Positions 27,596 to 36,687 of a stretch of DNA of 64,000 bases are shown in pieces (position 1 is the stretch's first letter; the number at the start of each line of letters is the position of its first letter). The position numbers were made by a program, and so were the translations under genes. Below the pieces are notes generated by a model, which saw only the letters and a list, made by a program, of their open reading frames with translations, was not told the DNA's origin and did no database searches. Origin of the DNA: JAHECQ01 sp963775125 (GTDB lineage: Bacteria; Actinomycetota; Acidimicrobiia; Acidimicrobiales; SZUA-35); NCBI GenBank assembly GCA_963775125.1, contig CAVZHQ010000002.1, positions 1,178,001 through 1,242,000 on the forward strand, written 5' to 3'.

Positions 27596-29228
27596 ATCGA
27601 TTGATGAGGGCATTCGTCGACGGATCGTGGGACTCCACCGATGCGTCGGACGTCAGCTCTTCGGCGATCGCGGTCGCCAGCACCTTGCCCAGTTCGACGC
27701 CCCACTGGTCGAAGCTGTTGATGCCCCAGATCACCCCTTGGACGAAGACCTTGTGTTCGTAGAAGGCGACGAGCTGGCCGAGCACCGCCGGGGTGAGGGT
27801 GGGGGCGAGCATCGTGGTCGATGGCCGGTTTCCCGGGAACGTCTTGTGGCTGACCAGCGCCTCGGGCACGCCGTCGGCCCGGACCTGGTCGGCCGTCTTG
27901 CCGAACGCCATCGCTTCGGCCTGGGCGAACATGTTGGCCATCAGCAAGTCGTGCTGACGGAGGCCGCCCTGCTCGTTGGCCGGAAGGTCCTCGGTCGGAT
28001 GGGGGTTGATGAAGCCGATGAAGTCGACCGGCACGACCGTGGTGCCTTGATGGAGGAGCTGGTAGAAGGCGTGCTGGCCGTTGGTCCCCGGCTCGCCCCA
28101 GACCAACGGGCCCGTCTGATGAGGAACGTCCGAGCCGTCCAGGCGCACCCGTTTGCCGTTGGACTCCATGTCGAGCTGCTGCAGGTAGGCGGCGAAGCGA
28201 TCGAGACGTTGGCTGTAGGGGAGCACGGCCAGGGACGCGTGGTCGGCAAAGTTCCGGTGATAGATGCCGACGAGGGCCGCAAGCGCCGGACCGTTCGCCG
28301 ACAGCGGCGCCGTTCGGAAGTGCTCGTCCATCGCCCGGAACCCAGCGAGTAGATCGCTGAAGTGGTCGGGCCCGATGGCGATCATCAGCGACAGGCCGAT
28401 GGCCGAGTCGACCGAATAGCGACCGCCGACCCAGTCCCAGAACCCGAACATGTTGGCCGTGTCGATGCCGAACCCGCTGACGCGTTCGGCGTTGGTCGAC
28501 ACCGCTACGAAGTGCCGGGAGACGATGTCGACCGACTCGCCGACTGTTGCGCCCAACGCATCGACGAGCCACGCCCGCGCTGCGGTTGCGTTGCTGATGG
28601 TCTCGACGGTGGTGAACGTCTTCGAGGCGATGATGAACAGGGTGGTCGCCGGATCGATCTGGGCCAGGACGCCCGCGAGATCGGCGGGATCGACGTTCGA
28701 GACGAAGTACGCCGACAGACCGTCCTGGACGTAGGGGCGAAGTGCCCGGTACGCCATGTTGGGGCCGAGGTCCGATCCGCCGATGCCGATGTTGACGATG
28801 GTGGTCAGCGGTTGACCGGTTGCGCCGACCCACTCGCCGGAACGGACTCTCCGAGCGAAGTCGGCCATCTGATCGAGCACGGCGTGCACATCGCCGACGA
28901 CATCTTGGCCGTCGACCTCGAGCCCCTGACCACGCGATGCCCGCAGCGAAGTGTGGAGAACGGCGCGGTCCTCGGTGGTGTTGATGTGAGCGCCGGCGAA
29001 CATTGCCTCGGTCCGACCGGAGACGTCCGCCTCCTCGGCGAGGGCGAGGAGGTGGCCGAGGGTCTCGTCGGTGATGGGCTGCTTGGACAAGTCGACCACC
29101 AAGTCGCAGGCCTCGACCGTGAAGCGCTCGGCTCGCATCGGATCGTCCGCGAACAGTTGGCGGAGCGAGGGTTGCCGGGCGGCGAGGTCGGTGAGCGCAC
29201 GCCAGGTATCGGTGTTGGGGTCAACCAT
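27576..29228 (-). CDS. pgi: Glucose-6-phosphate isomerase
   Basis: Interconverts glucose-6-phosphate and fructose-6-phosphate. The 550 residues contain NIGIGGSDLGP, GGRYSVDSAIGL, the catalytic region MESNGKRV, and the C-terminal signature VIWGINSFDQWGVELGK. All conserved residues appear intact. ATG 29228 overlaps the end of lnt by 8 bases, making it the last gene of the hemE-hemY-lnt-pgi unit. The frame is open further upstream inside lnt, but the homology starts here. Confidence 0.95.
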   Translation of the reverse strand: MVDPNTDTWRALTDLAARQPSLRQLFADDPMRAERFTVEACDLVVDLSKQPITDETLGHLLALAEEADVSGRTEAMFAGAHINTTEDRAVLHTSLRASRGQGLEVDGQDVVGDVHAVLDQMADFARRVRSGEWVGATGQPLTTIVNIGIGGSDLGPNMAYRALRPYVQDGLSAYFVSNVDPADLAGVLAQIDPATTLFIIASKTFTTVETISNATAARAWLVDALGATVGESVDIVSRHFVAVSTNAERVSGFGIDTANMFGFWDWVGGRYSVDSAIGLSLMIAIGPDHFSDLLAGFRAMDEHFRTAPLSANGPALAALVGIYHRNFADHASLAVLPYSQRLDRFAAYLQQLDMESNGKRVRLDGSDVPHQTGPLVWGEPGTNGQHAFYQLLHQGTTVVPVDFIGFINPHPTEDLPANEQGGLRQHDLLMANMFAQAEAMAFGKTADQVRADGVPEALVSHKTFPGNRPSTTMLAPTLTPAVLGQLVAFYEHKVFVQGVIWGINSFDQWGVELGKVLATAIAEELTSDASVESHDPSTNALINRFKALRR

Positions 29229-30726
29229 CGGAATCAGCCTCCTGGTCGTTCGGGTTCGGATTGCTGCGTCGTCGAACGATCCAAGCGGCGACGATGGCGA
29301 TGACGCCGTAGAGCACGACCGGCCACGGGCCGACGATGCTGGCCAGCGTTCGGCCGGTCCGCATCTCGGCGGTCGTGGTGAGGACGCGGCGTTCGCCGAT
29401 GTCCGTGCGCTGCAGGAGACGACCGTCGGCATCGATGACCCCCGAGAGCCCGGTCGGCGCGGCCATGAGGAGCCAGCGGTCGTTCTCGACCGCTCGAAGC
29501 TGGTTCGAAGCGACCTGCTGGGTGTGCACCTGGGTCAGCCAGAACGACGACCCGTTGGTCGGGTTGGTCAGGATCTGCGCTCCGTTGGCCACCGAGTCGC
29601 GGGCCCGCCGGTCGAAGAACGCCTCCCACGAGATGGAGACGCCGACGGGGCCGACCGGGGTGTCGAGGACTGGCGGCTCCGTGCCGGGTAGCGCATCACG
29701 GGCCGGCAAGAGGTCGGCCATCCCGGTCGCCTCGATGATCGAACGGAACGGCACGAACTCGCCGAACGGCACGGTGCGGACCTTGTCGTAGCGGTCGAGC
29801 TCTCGCCCGCTCGGCAGCACCGTCGTCTGGTAGTTGACGTTGTAGCGATCGTCCAAGGGGTGGAACCATCCGGCAAGGACCGGGGCGTCGTACTCGGCCG
29901 CAACGTCGGCCACGGTCTCTCGGGCGGCCTCCATCGACAGGTAGCGGCCGGGATTGACCACGTTCTCGGGCCAGAGAATGAAGTCGACCGGGTCGAGGAG
30001 CGCCTTCGTCGCTTCGACGTGGCGGGCCAGGACCACCGGTTCCTGGAACGACGATGCCCGGGTGCGGACCGGACCACCGCCCTGGACGATCGCCACGTCG
30101 ATGTCCCGAACGACGGCGGCACGTGGGTGAAGGACCGCGACCAAGAGAGCGGCGAGCACGGCGATTGCGCCGAAGGCGGCCGGCCTGGACTCGCGTGTCC
30201 ACAAGGCCGAGAGCATCTGGCCGACGACGACCACCAACATGATGACGAGCAACGGGCCGCCGACACGGGCCGGTAGCACCAGTGGGGTGTCCACCTGGCT
30301 GAGTGCGATGTTGGCGAGCGGGACACCGCCGAACGGCCAGTACCAGCGAGCCGCTTCGGCCAGGGCTACCGCTCCAGGCAGAACGATGCGCCGGAGCGGT
30401 GCCTGCGGCGGGGTGAGCGCGGCGGCCACGCCGAAGTACGCCGAGTAGAGGATGCCGGCGACGATGTAGCCGGGCGGGGTCAGGTCGAACATCCAGAGCA
30501 TGGCCGGAAACAGCCACGCTGCGGCGATCAACCACGTCCGTCGAAAACGTCGCCACGCTCCGGACTTGGTTGCCGATGTCTCGGCCAGCAGGCGATCGGT
30601 CAACGCAAAGCCGACGAAGGCCAGCGGCCACCAACCCCACGGGGGCACGGAGCCGGCGATACAGATCCCGGCGACTACCGCTCGGATCGATGGTCGGTAC
30701 AGCACTGGCGGAAGGCGGACCGTCAT
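29221..30726 (-). CDS. lnt: Apolipoprotein N-acyltransferase-like protein with Cys-to-Ser change
   Basis: Lnt adds the third acyl chain to lipoproteins. The 501 residues have about six N-terminal TM helices, a nitrilase-like periplasmic domain and a C-terminal TM helix (VVLYGVIAIVAAWIV). The triad positions are Glu254 (WPENVV), Lys315 (RYDKVRTVPFGEF) and Ser366 (SISWEAFF) where the nucleophile Cys normally stands. I recall similar ISWE forms in Acidimicrobiia, so this may be a lineage feature. Either Ser serves as the nucleophile or the enzyme has another role. The start overlaps the hemY stop (ATGA). Confidence 0.85.
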   Translation of the reverse strand: MTVRLPPVLYRPSIRAVVAGICIAGSVPPWGWWPLAFVGFALTDRLLAETSATKSGAWRRFRRTWLIAAAWLFPAMLWMFDLTPPGYIVAGILYSAYFGVAAALTPPQAPLRRIVLPGAVALAEAARWYWPFGGVPLANIALSQVDTPLVLPARVGGPLLVIMLVVVVGQMLSALWTRESRPAAFGAIAVLAALLVAVLHPRAAVVRDIDVAIVQGGGPVRTRASSFQEPVVLARHVEATKALLDPVDFILWPENVVNPGRYLSMEAARETVADVAAEYDAPVLAGWFHPLDDRYNVNYQTTVLPSGRELDRYDKVRTVPFGEFVPFRSIIEATGMADLLPARDALPGTEPPVLDTPVGPVGVSISWEAFFDRRARDSVANGAQILTNPTNGSSFWLTQVHTQQVASNQLRAVENDRWLLMAAPTGLSGVIDADGRLLQRTDIGERRVLTTTAEMRTGRTLASIVGPWPVVLYGVIAIVAAWIVRRRSNPNPNDQEADSDG

Positions 30727-32069
30727 GCCCGAGCAGCTCGGGCCGCCGTCCACGCGGACGCAATGGTCGCAGGGATGCCGATGCCTTGATACGCCGCTCC
30801 AGCCAGCGTGATGTGCGGGGCGTCCGTGCGGAGCGCGGCGAAGATGGCCTCGACCCGCTCGGCGTGTCCGGGCACGTATTGCGGGAGGGCGTCGATCCAA
30901 CGGTGGACGCGCAACGCTGTTGGTTCGGCCGTGATGTCGAGGACGCACTGGACCTCGTTCAGGAGCTGGTTCACCAGCGGCGTCGTCGTCCAGGGCGAGG
31001 GCCCGGGTGTCTCCGAAACGGCCGGAGGTGAGCCGAAGGAGTACCCGACCCGGACGCTGGTAGTGGGCCCACTTCGTACTGAACCAGGTGCAGGCCGTCA
31101 GCACCATGCCGTCGACCCGAGGAAACAGAATGCCGGAGGCGTCGAGGTGTGGCGTGACGGCTTGCTCCTCGAACTCGACACTGACCTGAGCGACCGAGGC
31201 GTACTGGATCTCGGCCAGCAGACGACTGGCCGTTGGCGAGACCTCCGCCAGCAACCGGCTGGCTGCGGGCGCCTGGGTGGCGATGACGATCCGGTCCGCG
31301 TCGAGCTCGGCGATCGAGGGTGACGCGCCGAGGTGCAGCGAGTCGACATCGATGGCGTCGACCAGCGCGTCGATGATGCGGGCGATGCCACCCGGCAGGC
31401 CGTAGAACACCGGCTCGTTGGCGGCGGCGTTGGCTGAGCCGAGTGTGGCCCCGACCGATGCCCGTGCGGCCCGCAGACCTTCGAGGATGGACGTATGGCT
31501 GCGAGCGGCAGCGGAGATCTGAGGGGCAGCTGACCGCAGGCTCAACCGGTCGATGTCGGAGGCGTTGATGCCGCCGATCATGGGATCGATGAGTCGCTCG
31601 GTCACCTCGTCGCCGAGCCGCTCGCGGAAGTAGGCACCCACGCTGATGTCGCCGCGAAGATCGGTGGGCGGCCGCGTGGGTTCGGCGGCGACGTCGGCCA
31701 GGCCTGCTGCACTGATGAGACCGCTCGTCGCCAGCGCCTCGAGATCGGTGGGAACCCCGAGCACCGTGCCCTTGGGGAGTTCGTGCAACGAACCATTTCG
31801 ATGGATGTAGGCCGGCACCGGGGCGATGGGGCTGGTGAGCTGGTCGGCCAGCCCCAGCTGCTCGCACAGTTTGCGGCCCTGGGGAACCCGGGCCAGGAAG
31901 GTGTCGGCGCCCGCGTCGACCATTCGGTCACCGACCAGAGAACTCCAGACCTTGCCCCCGAACCGGTCGCCGGCCTCGTAGAGGTCGAACGAGTCGCCGG
32001 AGCGTTGCAGCTCGAACGCGGTCGTCAGCCCGGCGAGCCCACCGCCGACCACGGCAATGCGCGGTCATC
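30723..32069 (-). CDS. Coproporphyrinogen/protoporphyrinogen oxidase, HemY/CgoX type (frame-broken)
   Basis: An FAD-dependent oxidase aromatising the porphyrinogen; given hemQ, coproporphyrinogen III is the likely substrate. Dinucleotide motif VVGGGLAGLTTAFEL, then FGGKVWSSLVGDRMVDAGAD, DPMIGGINASDIDRLSLRSA and LPGGIARIIDAL. One surplus base near 30985 shifts into the C-terminal VNQLLNEVQCVLDITAEPTA and ITLAGAAYQGIGIPATI. The start is also disturbed: the frame from RIAVVGGG meets the hemE stop, and the natural ATG (32069, in ATGA overlap) is one base out of frame. GTG 32052 is the first in-frame start but would clip the first beta-strand. Confidence 0.83.
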
Positions 32070-33111
32070 GCCGGTGGACCAGGTCGACGACTCGGGCAAG
32101 CTGCTCGGGGTCGGACTGCGGCAGCACGCCATGGCCGAGGTTGAAGATGTGGCCGGGATGCCCGGCGTTGTCATCCAGCACTCGGATGGTCTCTCGTTCG
32201 AGCACTGACCACGGCGCCAGGATGAGCGCGGGATCAAGGTTGCCCTGCAGTGCCACGCGGCCGCCGGTTCGCTCGCGGGCGACGGCGAGCGGGGTACGCC
32301 AGTCGACACCGACGACCTCGGCGCCCGCCTCGGCCATCAGGGGCAGCAGCTCGCCGGTGTTGATGCCGAAGTGGATGCGAGGGATTCCCAAGGGGGCCAT
32401 GGCGTCCATGATGCGACGGGAATGGGGGAGTACGAACTCCTGGTAGTGCTCGGGCCGCAGAGCACCGGCCCACGAGTCGAAGAGCTGGATGGCCGACGCT
32501 CCGGCCTCGACCTGTGCGGTGAGGGTGGCGATGGCGTAGTCGGCGAGCCGGTCACACAAGCGGTGCCAGAGCGCCGGATCACCGTGCATCAGTGCCTTGA
32601 CCTTTGCGTACTCCCGTGACGGACGGCCTTCGATCAGGTACGACGCAAGGGTGAAGGGGGCGCCGGCGAAGCCGATGAGCGGCACACCCTGAGGGGTGAG
32701 TTCGGCCACGAGGAGTTCGACGGTGCGGGTCTGGAAGTCGAGGTCATCCGACGGGTCGAGCGGGCGGAGCCGATCGAGGTCCGAGGCCGAAGCGAACGGG
32801 TGCTCGCACACCGGTCCGACGCCGGCGGCGATGTCGATGCCGAAGCCGCCGGCCCAGATGGGGGTGACGATGTCGGAGAAGAGGATGGCGGCGTCGACGC
32901 CGTAGCGGCGGACGGGCTGCAGGGTGATCTCGGCTGCTCGGTCGGAGTCGGAAATGGCGTCGAGGATCGTGCCTTCGCCGCGCACGGCCCGGTATTCGGG
33001 TAGCGATCGACCGGCCTGGCGCATGAACCACACCGGAATGCGTGGTGCAGGAAGTTGGCGGGCAGCAAGGAGGAACGGGGTGGTGTCCGGGTCGGGACGG
33101 AGCGGCGTCAC
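32065..33111 (-). CDS. hemE: Uroporphyrinogen decarboxylase
   Basis: Converts uroporphyrinogen III to coproporphyrinogen III. The 348-residue protein begins TPLRPDPDTTPFLLAARQ and has signature 1 PVWFMRQAGRSLPEYR and signature 2 GFAGAPFTLASYLIEG, with catalytic Asp in LFSDIVTPI. GTG 33111 is preferred over the upstream TTG 33174 because family members start there and a TACCGT box lies 8 bases upstream. First gene of the overlapping hemE-hemY-lnt-pgi operon and divergent from the HelD gene. Confidence 0.94.
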   Translation of the reverse strand: MTPLRPDPDTTPFLLAARQLPAPRIPVWFMRQAGRSLPEYRAVRGEGTILDAISDSDRAAEITLQPVRRYGVDAAILFSDIVTPIWAGGFGIDIAAGVGPVCEHPFASASDLDRLRPLDPSDDLDFQTRTVELLVAELTPQGVPLIGFAGAPFTLASYLIEGRPSREYAKVKALMHGDPALWHRLCDRLADYAIATLTAQVEAGASAIQLFDSWAGALRPEHYQEFVLPHSRRIMDAMAPLGIPRIHFGINTGELLPLMAEAGAEVVGVDWRTPLAVARERTGGRVALQGNLDPALILAPWSVLERETIRVLDDNAGHPGHIFNLGHGVLPQSDPEQLARVVDLVHRR

Positions 33112-33119
33112 GGACCTGA

Positions 33120-33125
33120 ACGGTA
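33120..33125 (-). promoter_or_regulatory. -10 box TACCGT upstream of hemE
   Basis: Minus-strand TACCGT lies 8 bases from GTG 33111 and would drive the haem-lnt-pgi operon. Confidence 0.4.
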
Positions 33126-33156
33126 CCGGCAGTTCGGTACTGGCGTTCGTCTCCTC

Positions 33157-33162
33157 TAGACT
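33157..33162 (+). promoter_or_regulatory. -10 box TAGACT upstream of the HelD gene
   Basis: TAGACT lies 26 bases before TTG 33189, with a Shine-Dalgarno-like AGGAAG in between, so this gene probably has a short leader. Confidence 0.35.
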
Positions 33163-33188
33163 GGCAGCCCCCAAGTGGCAGGAAGACC

Positions 33189-35312
33189 TTGACTGACTAC
33201 CACCCTGTGACCAACTCGTCGCCAGTGACCGACACCCACCCCGAGCTCGCCAGCGAGCAGACCCATCTCGATCGCGCCCATCGCCGCCTCGACGAGACGC
33301 GCGCCGAAGCGCTCAAGCTCAAGGACATGGTCGAAGTGGGTGCGGGGGGGACGAACCAGGCGCGCTGGGAGCGCGAGGTCATCAACGAGAACATCCTCAC
33401 CCGCTTGAAGGATCTCGACATCGGTGACCGCTCACTGTGCTTCGGTCGAATCGACCGGGCCGAGTCCGAAGGCGGCGACAGCTTTCACATCGGGCGCATC
33501 GCCGTCGCCGATACCGACCAGGAACCGCTGGTCGTCGACTGGCGGGCTCCCGTCGCCGAAGCCTTTTATCGGGCCACCGGCCGAGACCCACAGGGGCTGG
33601 TCCGCCGTCGACATTTCATCTCCCGCGGCCGCCAGCTCCTCGGCCTCGAGGATGAGTTCTTCGGGGACGCCGCCACCGCCGAGCGGGTCACGGTCAACGG
33701 CCGAGAGCTCCGGGGAACCGGCGCCCTCATCGCTGCACTCGAGACGTCCCGCACCGGTCGGCTCAACGACATCATCGGCACCATCCAGGCCGAACAGGAC
33801 GAGATCATTCGGTCGCCGCTGCCCGGCGTGCTGGTGGTCCAAGGTGGACCAGGCACGGGCAAGACGGTCGTGGCCCTGCACCGAGCCGCGTACCTTCTCT
33901 ATACCCACCGGTTCCCCCTGGACGGCCAGGGACTTCTGGTTGTGGGCCCGAACCGCCTGTTCCTCGGCTACATCGAGCAGGTGCTGCCCTCCCTCGGCGA
34001 AGCCGGCGTCGAGTTGTCCGTGTTGGCCGATCTCGTTCCCCAAGTGCGGGTGCAGGGCCGCGACCCGCTCGACACGGCACGGGTGAAGGGCGACCTCCGC
34101 ATGATCGGCTTCGTTCGTCGCGCGGTGCGAGATCGCGAACGGCCGCTTCGTTCCGACCTGGTCGTCGGCATGGGCGTCCGGCGGCTGCGCATGCGGGTCG
34201 ATCAATCGGTGCAGATCATCGCCGAAGCACGCCGACGCTTCCGGTCGCACAACCAGGCGCGGAAGTTCGTGGCCGGCGCGGTGTACGACGCGCTCGCTCG
34301 CTCGCATCCCGACGACCCCGATCCCACGCTGGTCCGAGAGGCCATCGACGCCGACCCTGGCGTGCGCGAGGCTCTGAACTGGATGTGGCCGGTGTTGACA
34401 CCGGCCCAGCTACTTCACGACTTGTTCGGCTCCGCCGCGCTGATCCGCTCGGCCGGGCCCGACCTGTCCGAGGCGGAGCGCGACGCGCTCTACCGTCCTT
34501 GGCACACCTCCCGCGACGGCCTGCAGGTCATGTGGACCGTCGACGACGTTCCCCTGCTCGACGAGGCGTATGACCGTCTAGGCCCCCGTCCGAAGAAGGC
34601 CGACCTCGACGAGGTCCGCACCTACGGTCACATCGTCGTCGACGAAGCTCAGGACCTGTCGCCGCTTCAGCTCAGGATGCTGACCCGACGTTCCCTGAAC
34701 GGGTCGATGACCGTCGTCGGCGACATCGCCCAGTCCACCGGCGCCTGGGCTCACAACGATTGGCAGGAGGTGCTCGAACACCTGCCCGATCGGCGCCCAT
34801 CTCGTCGGGCTGAACTCACGGTCGGCTACCGCATCCCGGGTCCTTCGATGGCGTTGGCCGCCCGGTTACTGCCCTACGCCGCTCCCGATCTCGCCCCCCC
34901 AACCGCCGTGCGCTCCGACGGTGACGAGCCCCGCTTCGTCGCCGTCGATCCCGGCCGGTCCCTCGCCGACGCCGTGGTCGTCGAAGCCCAACGGGAACTC
35001 GAACGCCTCGGTCAGGGGAACGTGGCTGTCGTCGTGCCCGCGTCGTTGGTGGCCGCGGTGGCGGCCGCCTTCGAACGCAGCACGGTCGATGCCGGCATCG
35101 CCCCGCGTGACGGGCTCGACAACGCCATCACCGTGGTACCCGTTGGTTTCGTCAAGGGCCTCGAGGTCGACGTCGCCGTCGTGGTCGAACCCGCCGCCAT
35201 CCTGGCCGAAGAACCCCAAGGCTACCGATCGCTCTACGTGGCCCTCACCCGCGCCACCCAGCGCCTCTGCCTGGTCCACCAGCGCCCTCTCCCCACCCCC
35301 CTCACCTCCTGA
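33189..35312 (+). CDS. HelD-like SF1 helicase (UvrD/Rep superfamily)
   Basis: HelD-type ATPases bind RNA polymerase and release stalled complexes; the HelR branch contributes to rifampicin tolerance. The 707 residues have an N-terminal coiled coil (LASEQTHLDRAHRRLDETRA), a WxxP region VVDWRAPVAEAFYRATGRDP, Walker A GGPGTGKTVVALHRAAYLL, motif II VVDEAQDLSPLQLRML, motif III VGDIAQSTGAW and motif VI LYVALTRATQRLCLVH. Size and layout match HelD rather than UvrD. Which class, and whether it binds RNA polymerase here, is inference. TTG start with AGGAAG upstream. Confidence 0.88.
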   Translation: MTDYHPVTNSSPVTDTHPELASEQTHLDRAHRRLDETRAEALKLKDMVEVGAGGTNQARWEREVINENILTRLKDLDIGDRSLCFGRIDRAESEGGDSFHIGRIAVADTDQEPLVVDWRAPVAEAFYRATGRDPQGLVRRRHFISRGRQLLGLEDEFFGDAATAERVTVNGRELRGTGALIAALETSRTGRLNDIIGTIQAEQDEIIRSPLPGVLVVQGGPGTGKTVVALHRAAYLLYTHRFPLDGQGLLVVGPNRLFLGYIEQVLPSLGEAGVELSVLADLVPQVRVQGRDPLDTARVKGDLRMIGFVRRAVRDRERPLRSDLVVGMGVRRLRMRVDQSVQIIAEARRRFRSHNQARKFVAGAVYDALARSHPDDPDPTLVREAIDADPGVREALNWMWPVLTPAQLLHDLFGSAALIRSAGPDLSEAERDALYRPWHTSRDGLQVMWTVDDVPLLDEAYDRLGPRPKKADLDEVRTYGHIVVDEAQDLSPLQLRMLTRRSLNGSMTVVGDIAQSTGAWAHNDWQEVLEHLPDRRPSRRAELTVGYRIPGPSMALAARLLPYAAPDLAPPTAVRSDGDEPRFVAVDPGRSLADAVVVEAQRELERLGQGNVAVVVPASLVAAVAAAFERSTVDAGIAPRDGLDNAITVVPVGFVKGLEVDVAVVVEPAAILAEEPQGYRSLYVALTRATQRLCLVHQRPLPTPLTS

Positions 35313-35327
35313 CCGTTCGCCCCAAGC

Positions 35328-35376
35328 GTTCTGCAGTACAGGGACCGGCGAAACGCCGGCGTGGGTACTGCAGTTC
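35328..35376 (+). repeat. 49-bp palindrome, family B copy 1
   Basis: Arms GTTCTGCAGTAC / GTACTGCAGTTC with inner CCGGCG-AAA-CGCCGG. It is nearly identical to copy 2, 12 bases downstream, and lies between the convergent HelD and AbiEi/DUF559 genes. Confidence 0.92.
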
Positions 35377-35388
35377 GTCGGACCGGGG

Positions 35389-35437
35389 GTTCTGCAGTAC
35401 AGGGACCGGCGAAACGCCGGCGTGGGTACTGCAGTTC
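35389..35437 (+). repeat. 49-bp palindrome, family B copy 2
   Basis: Same sequence and orientation as copy 1; starts are 61 bases apart. Confidence 0.92.
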
Positions 35438-35485
35438 GTCGGCGAGGCAGGCCTGAGGGCCAGGGTTCAGTGACGCGATGGCCGG

Positions 35486-36433
35486 TCAGGCGGCTGGAAG
35501 CGCTTGAGTCGGGCGGCGTCGACGGATGATGTCGGCTACCTCGTCCAGCGCGTGGCGGTCCTCGAACACGTCGCGCCAGGTGACTCTGAGGGTTAGCCAA
35601 CCGTGGGAGGCGGCGAGCCGATCACGCCGGCGATCGTCCTCGAACGCGGCCGACGTGTCGTGGAATCGTCGGCCGTCGGCTTCGAGAATGGTGCGGCTCG
35701 ATACGTCGCCGAAATCGACGATGTAGCGAATGCCGTCGTACCACGGCGGCCGGAACTGGCGGCGCAGCCAGAGACCTCGGGTGGTCAACGCCTGCTCGGT
35801 GCGGAGCTCGAGTTCGCTCTCGGGGAATGGATCGTCGGTGACCAAGGCTTCCAGTACGTCGCGCATTGGCCGAGTCCCGCGCCGGCCCCGTTTGGCCAGG
35901 TCCTGGTGGCAACGCACCAGCTCGTCGAGCGAGGGAGCCGAGGTGGTGGCCTGAACCTCGACGAGCCGCCGAAGGCGAAGCGGGCTGATCTGCATTGCGA
36001 GATCGCAAAGGGTCCGGGCCGCCGTCGTGACCAACAGTCCGCAGACATCGACGAGGTGGTGCGGAGGCAAGAACCGGGTCTGGTGGAAGGTGGCGAACTC
36101 GTGACGGGAGCGCACTGAGTTGGGAGCAACGACGTGGAGGTCGTCGGTGCGGTAGCGATCGGACCGGTACAGGCTCGATCCGTGCAGGTACGCCGCGCTC
36201 TCGCGGGCGACGGCACCGCCGGGCACAGCGGCAGTAGCGAGCGCGAGCGGTGTCCACTGATCGACCAACGGATCGACGACGTACAGCCCGGCGCCAACCG
36301 GTCGCAGCAGCTGTCCGATTTGGCGGTCGACCGTGTCCCTGGTGAGCCCGAGGTCGAGCAGTCGAGATCGGGTCACCACCCCGTGAGATCGACCAGCAGT
36401 TTCCAGCAAGGTCACATCCGCCTGATTCGCCAT
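35486..36433 (-). CDS. AbiEi-like / DUF559 (PD-(D/E)XK) protein
   Basis: 315 residues. The N-terminal ~60 (VTLLETAGRSHGVVTRSRLL, GLTRDTVDRQIGQLLRPVGA) resemble the winged-helix AbiEi antitoxin domain. The middle has TTAARTLCDLAMQI. The C-terminal ~110 residues match DUF559/Vsr-like nucleases: YIVDFGDVSSRTILEADGRR then FHDTSAAFEDDRRRDRLAAS, with Asp and Glu in PD-(D/E)XK-like spacing. Such genes are common singletons in actinobacterial accessory DNA with no proven function; defence is inference. No AbiEii toxin is adjacent. The gene is bracketed by two direct and two inverted copies of palindrome B. Confidence 0.75.
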   Translation of the reverse strand: MANQADVTLLETAGRSHGVVTRSRLLDLGLTRDTVDRQIGQLLRPVGAGLYVVDPLVDQWTPLALATAAVPGGAVARESAAYLHGSSLYRSDRYRTDDLHVVAPNSVRSRHEFATFHQTRFLPPHHLVDVCGLLVTTAARTLCDLAMQISPLRLRRLVEVQATTSAPSLDELVRCHQDLAKRGRRGTRPMRDVLEALVTDDPFPESELELRTEQALTTRGLWLRRQFRPPWYDGIRYIVDFGDVSSRTILEADGRRFHDTSAAFEDDRRRDRLAASHGWLTLRVTWRDVFEDRHALDEVADIIRRRRPTQALPAA

Positions 36434-36527
36434 CACCCCATCCTCACGACCGCCTGTGACAGCGAAGATGATCACCGACACGAGCACTACCCGCGTCCGG
36501 TGCGAGGCTCCCACCGGAGCCGCCGCC

Positions 36528-36576
36528 GAACCGCAGTACACACGCCGGCGTTTCGCCCGTCCCCGTACTGCAGAAC
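36528..36576 (-). repeat. 49-bp palindrome, family B copy 3 (inverted)
   Basis: On the minus strand it reads GTTCTGCAGTAC with centre GGGCGAAACGCC and end GTACTGCGGTTC. Its orientation is opposite to copies 1 and 2. Confidence 0.9.
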
Positions 36577-36588
36577 GCCCGGCCCAAC

Positions 36589-36637
36589 GAACTGCAGTAC
36601 AACGGTCGGGGTTTCGCCGGTCCCAGTACTGCAGAAC
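36589..36637 (-). repeat. 49-bp palindrome, family B copy 4 (inverted)
   Basis: On the minus strand GTTCTGCAGTAC with centre CCGGCGAAACCCC and end GTACTGCAGTTC. It is 12 bases from copy 3, the same spacing as between copies 1 and 2. Confidence 0.9.
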
Positions 36638-36687
36638 GATCAAGGTGCCGCCGATCGGGACGAGGCACGCCAGGGCTTGGGAACGGG

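Noticed and set aside
35328..35437. Two near-identical repeats as the start of a CRISPR array
   Set aside because: Only two units with a 12-base gap, strongly palindromic over the full length, no cas genes, and other copies are dispersed and inverted.
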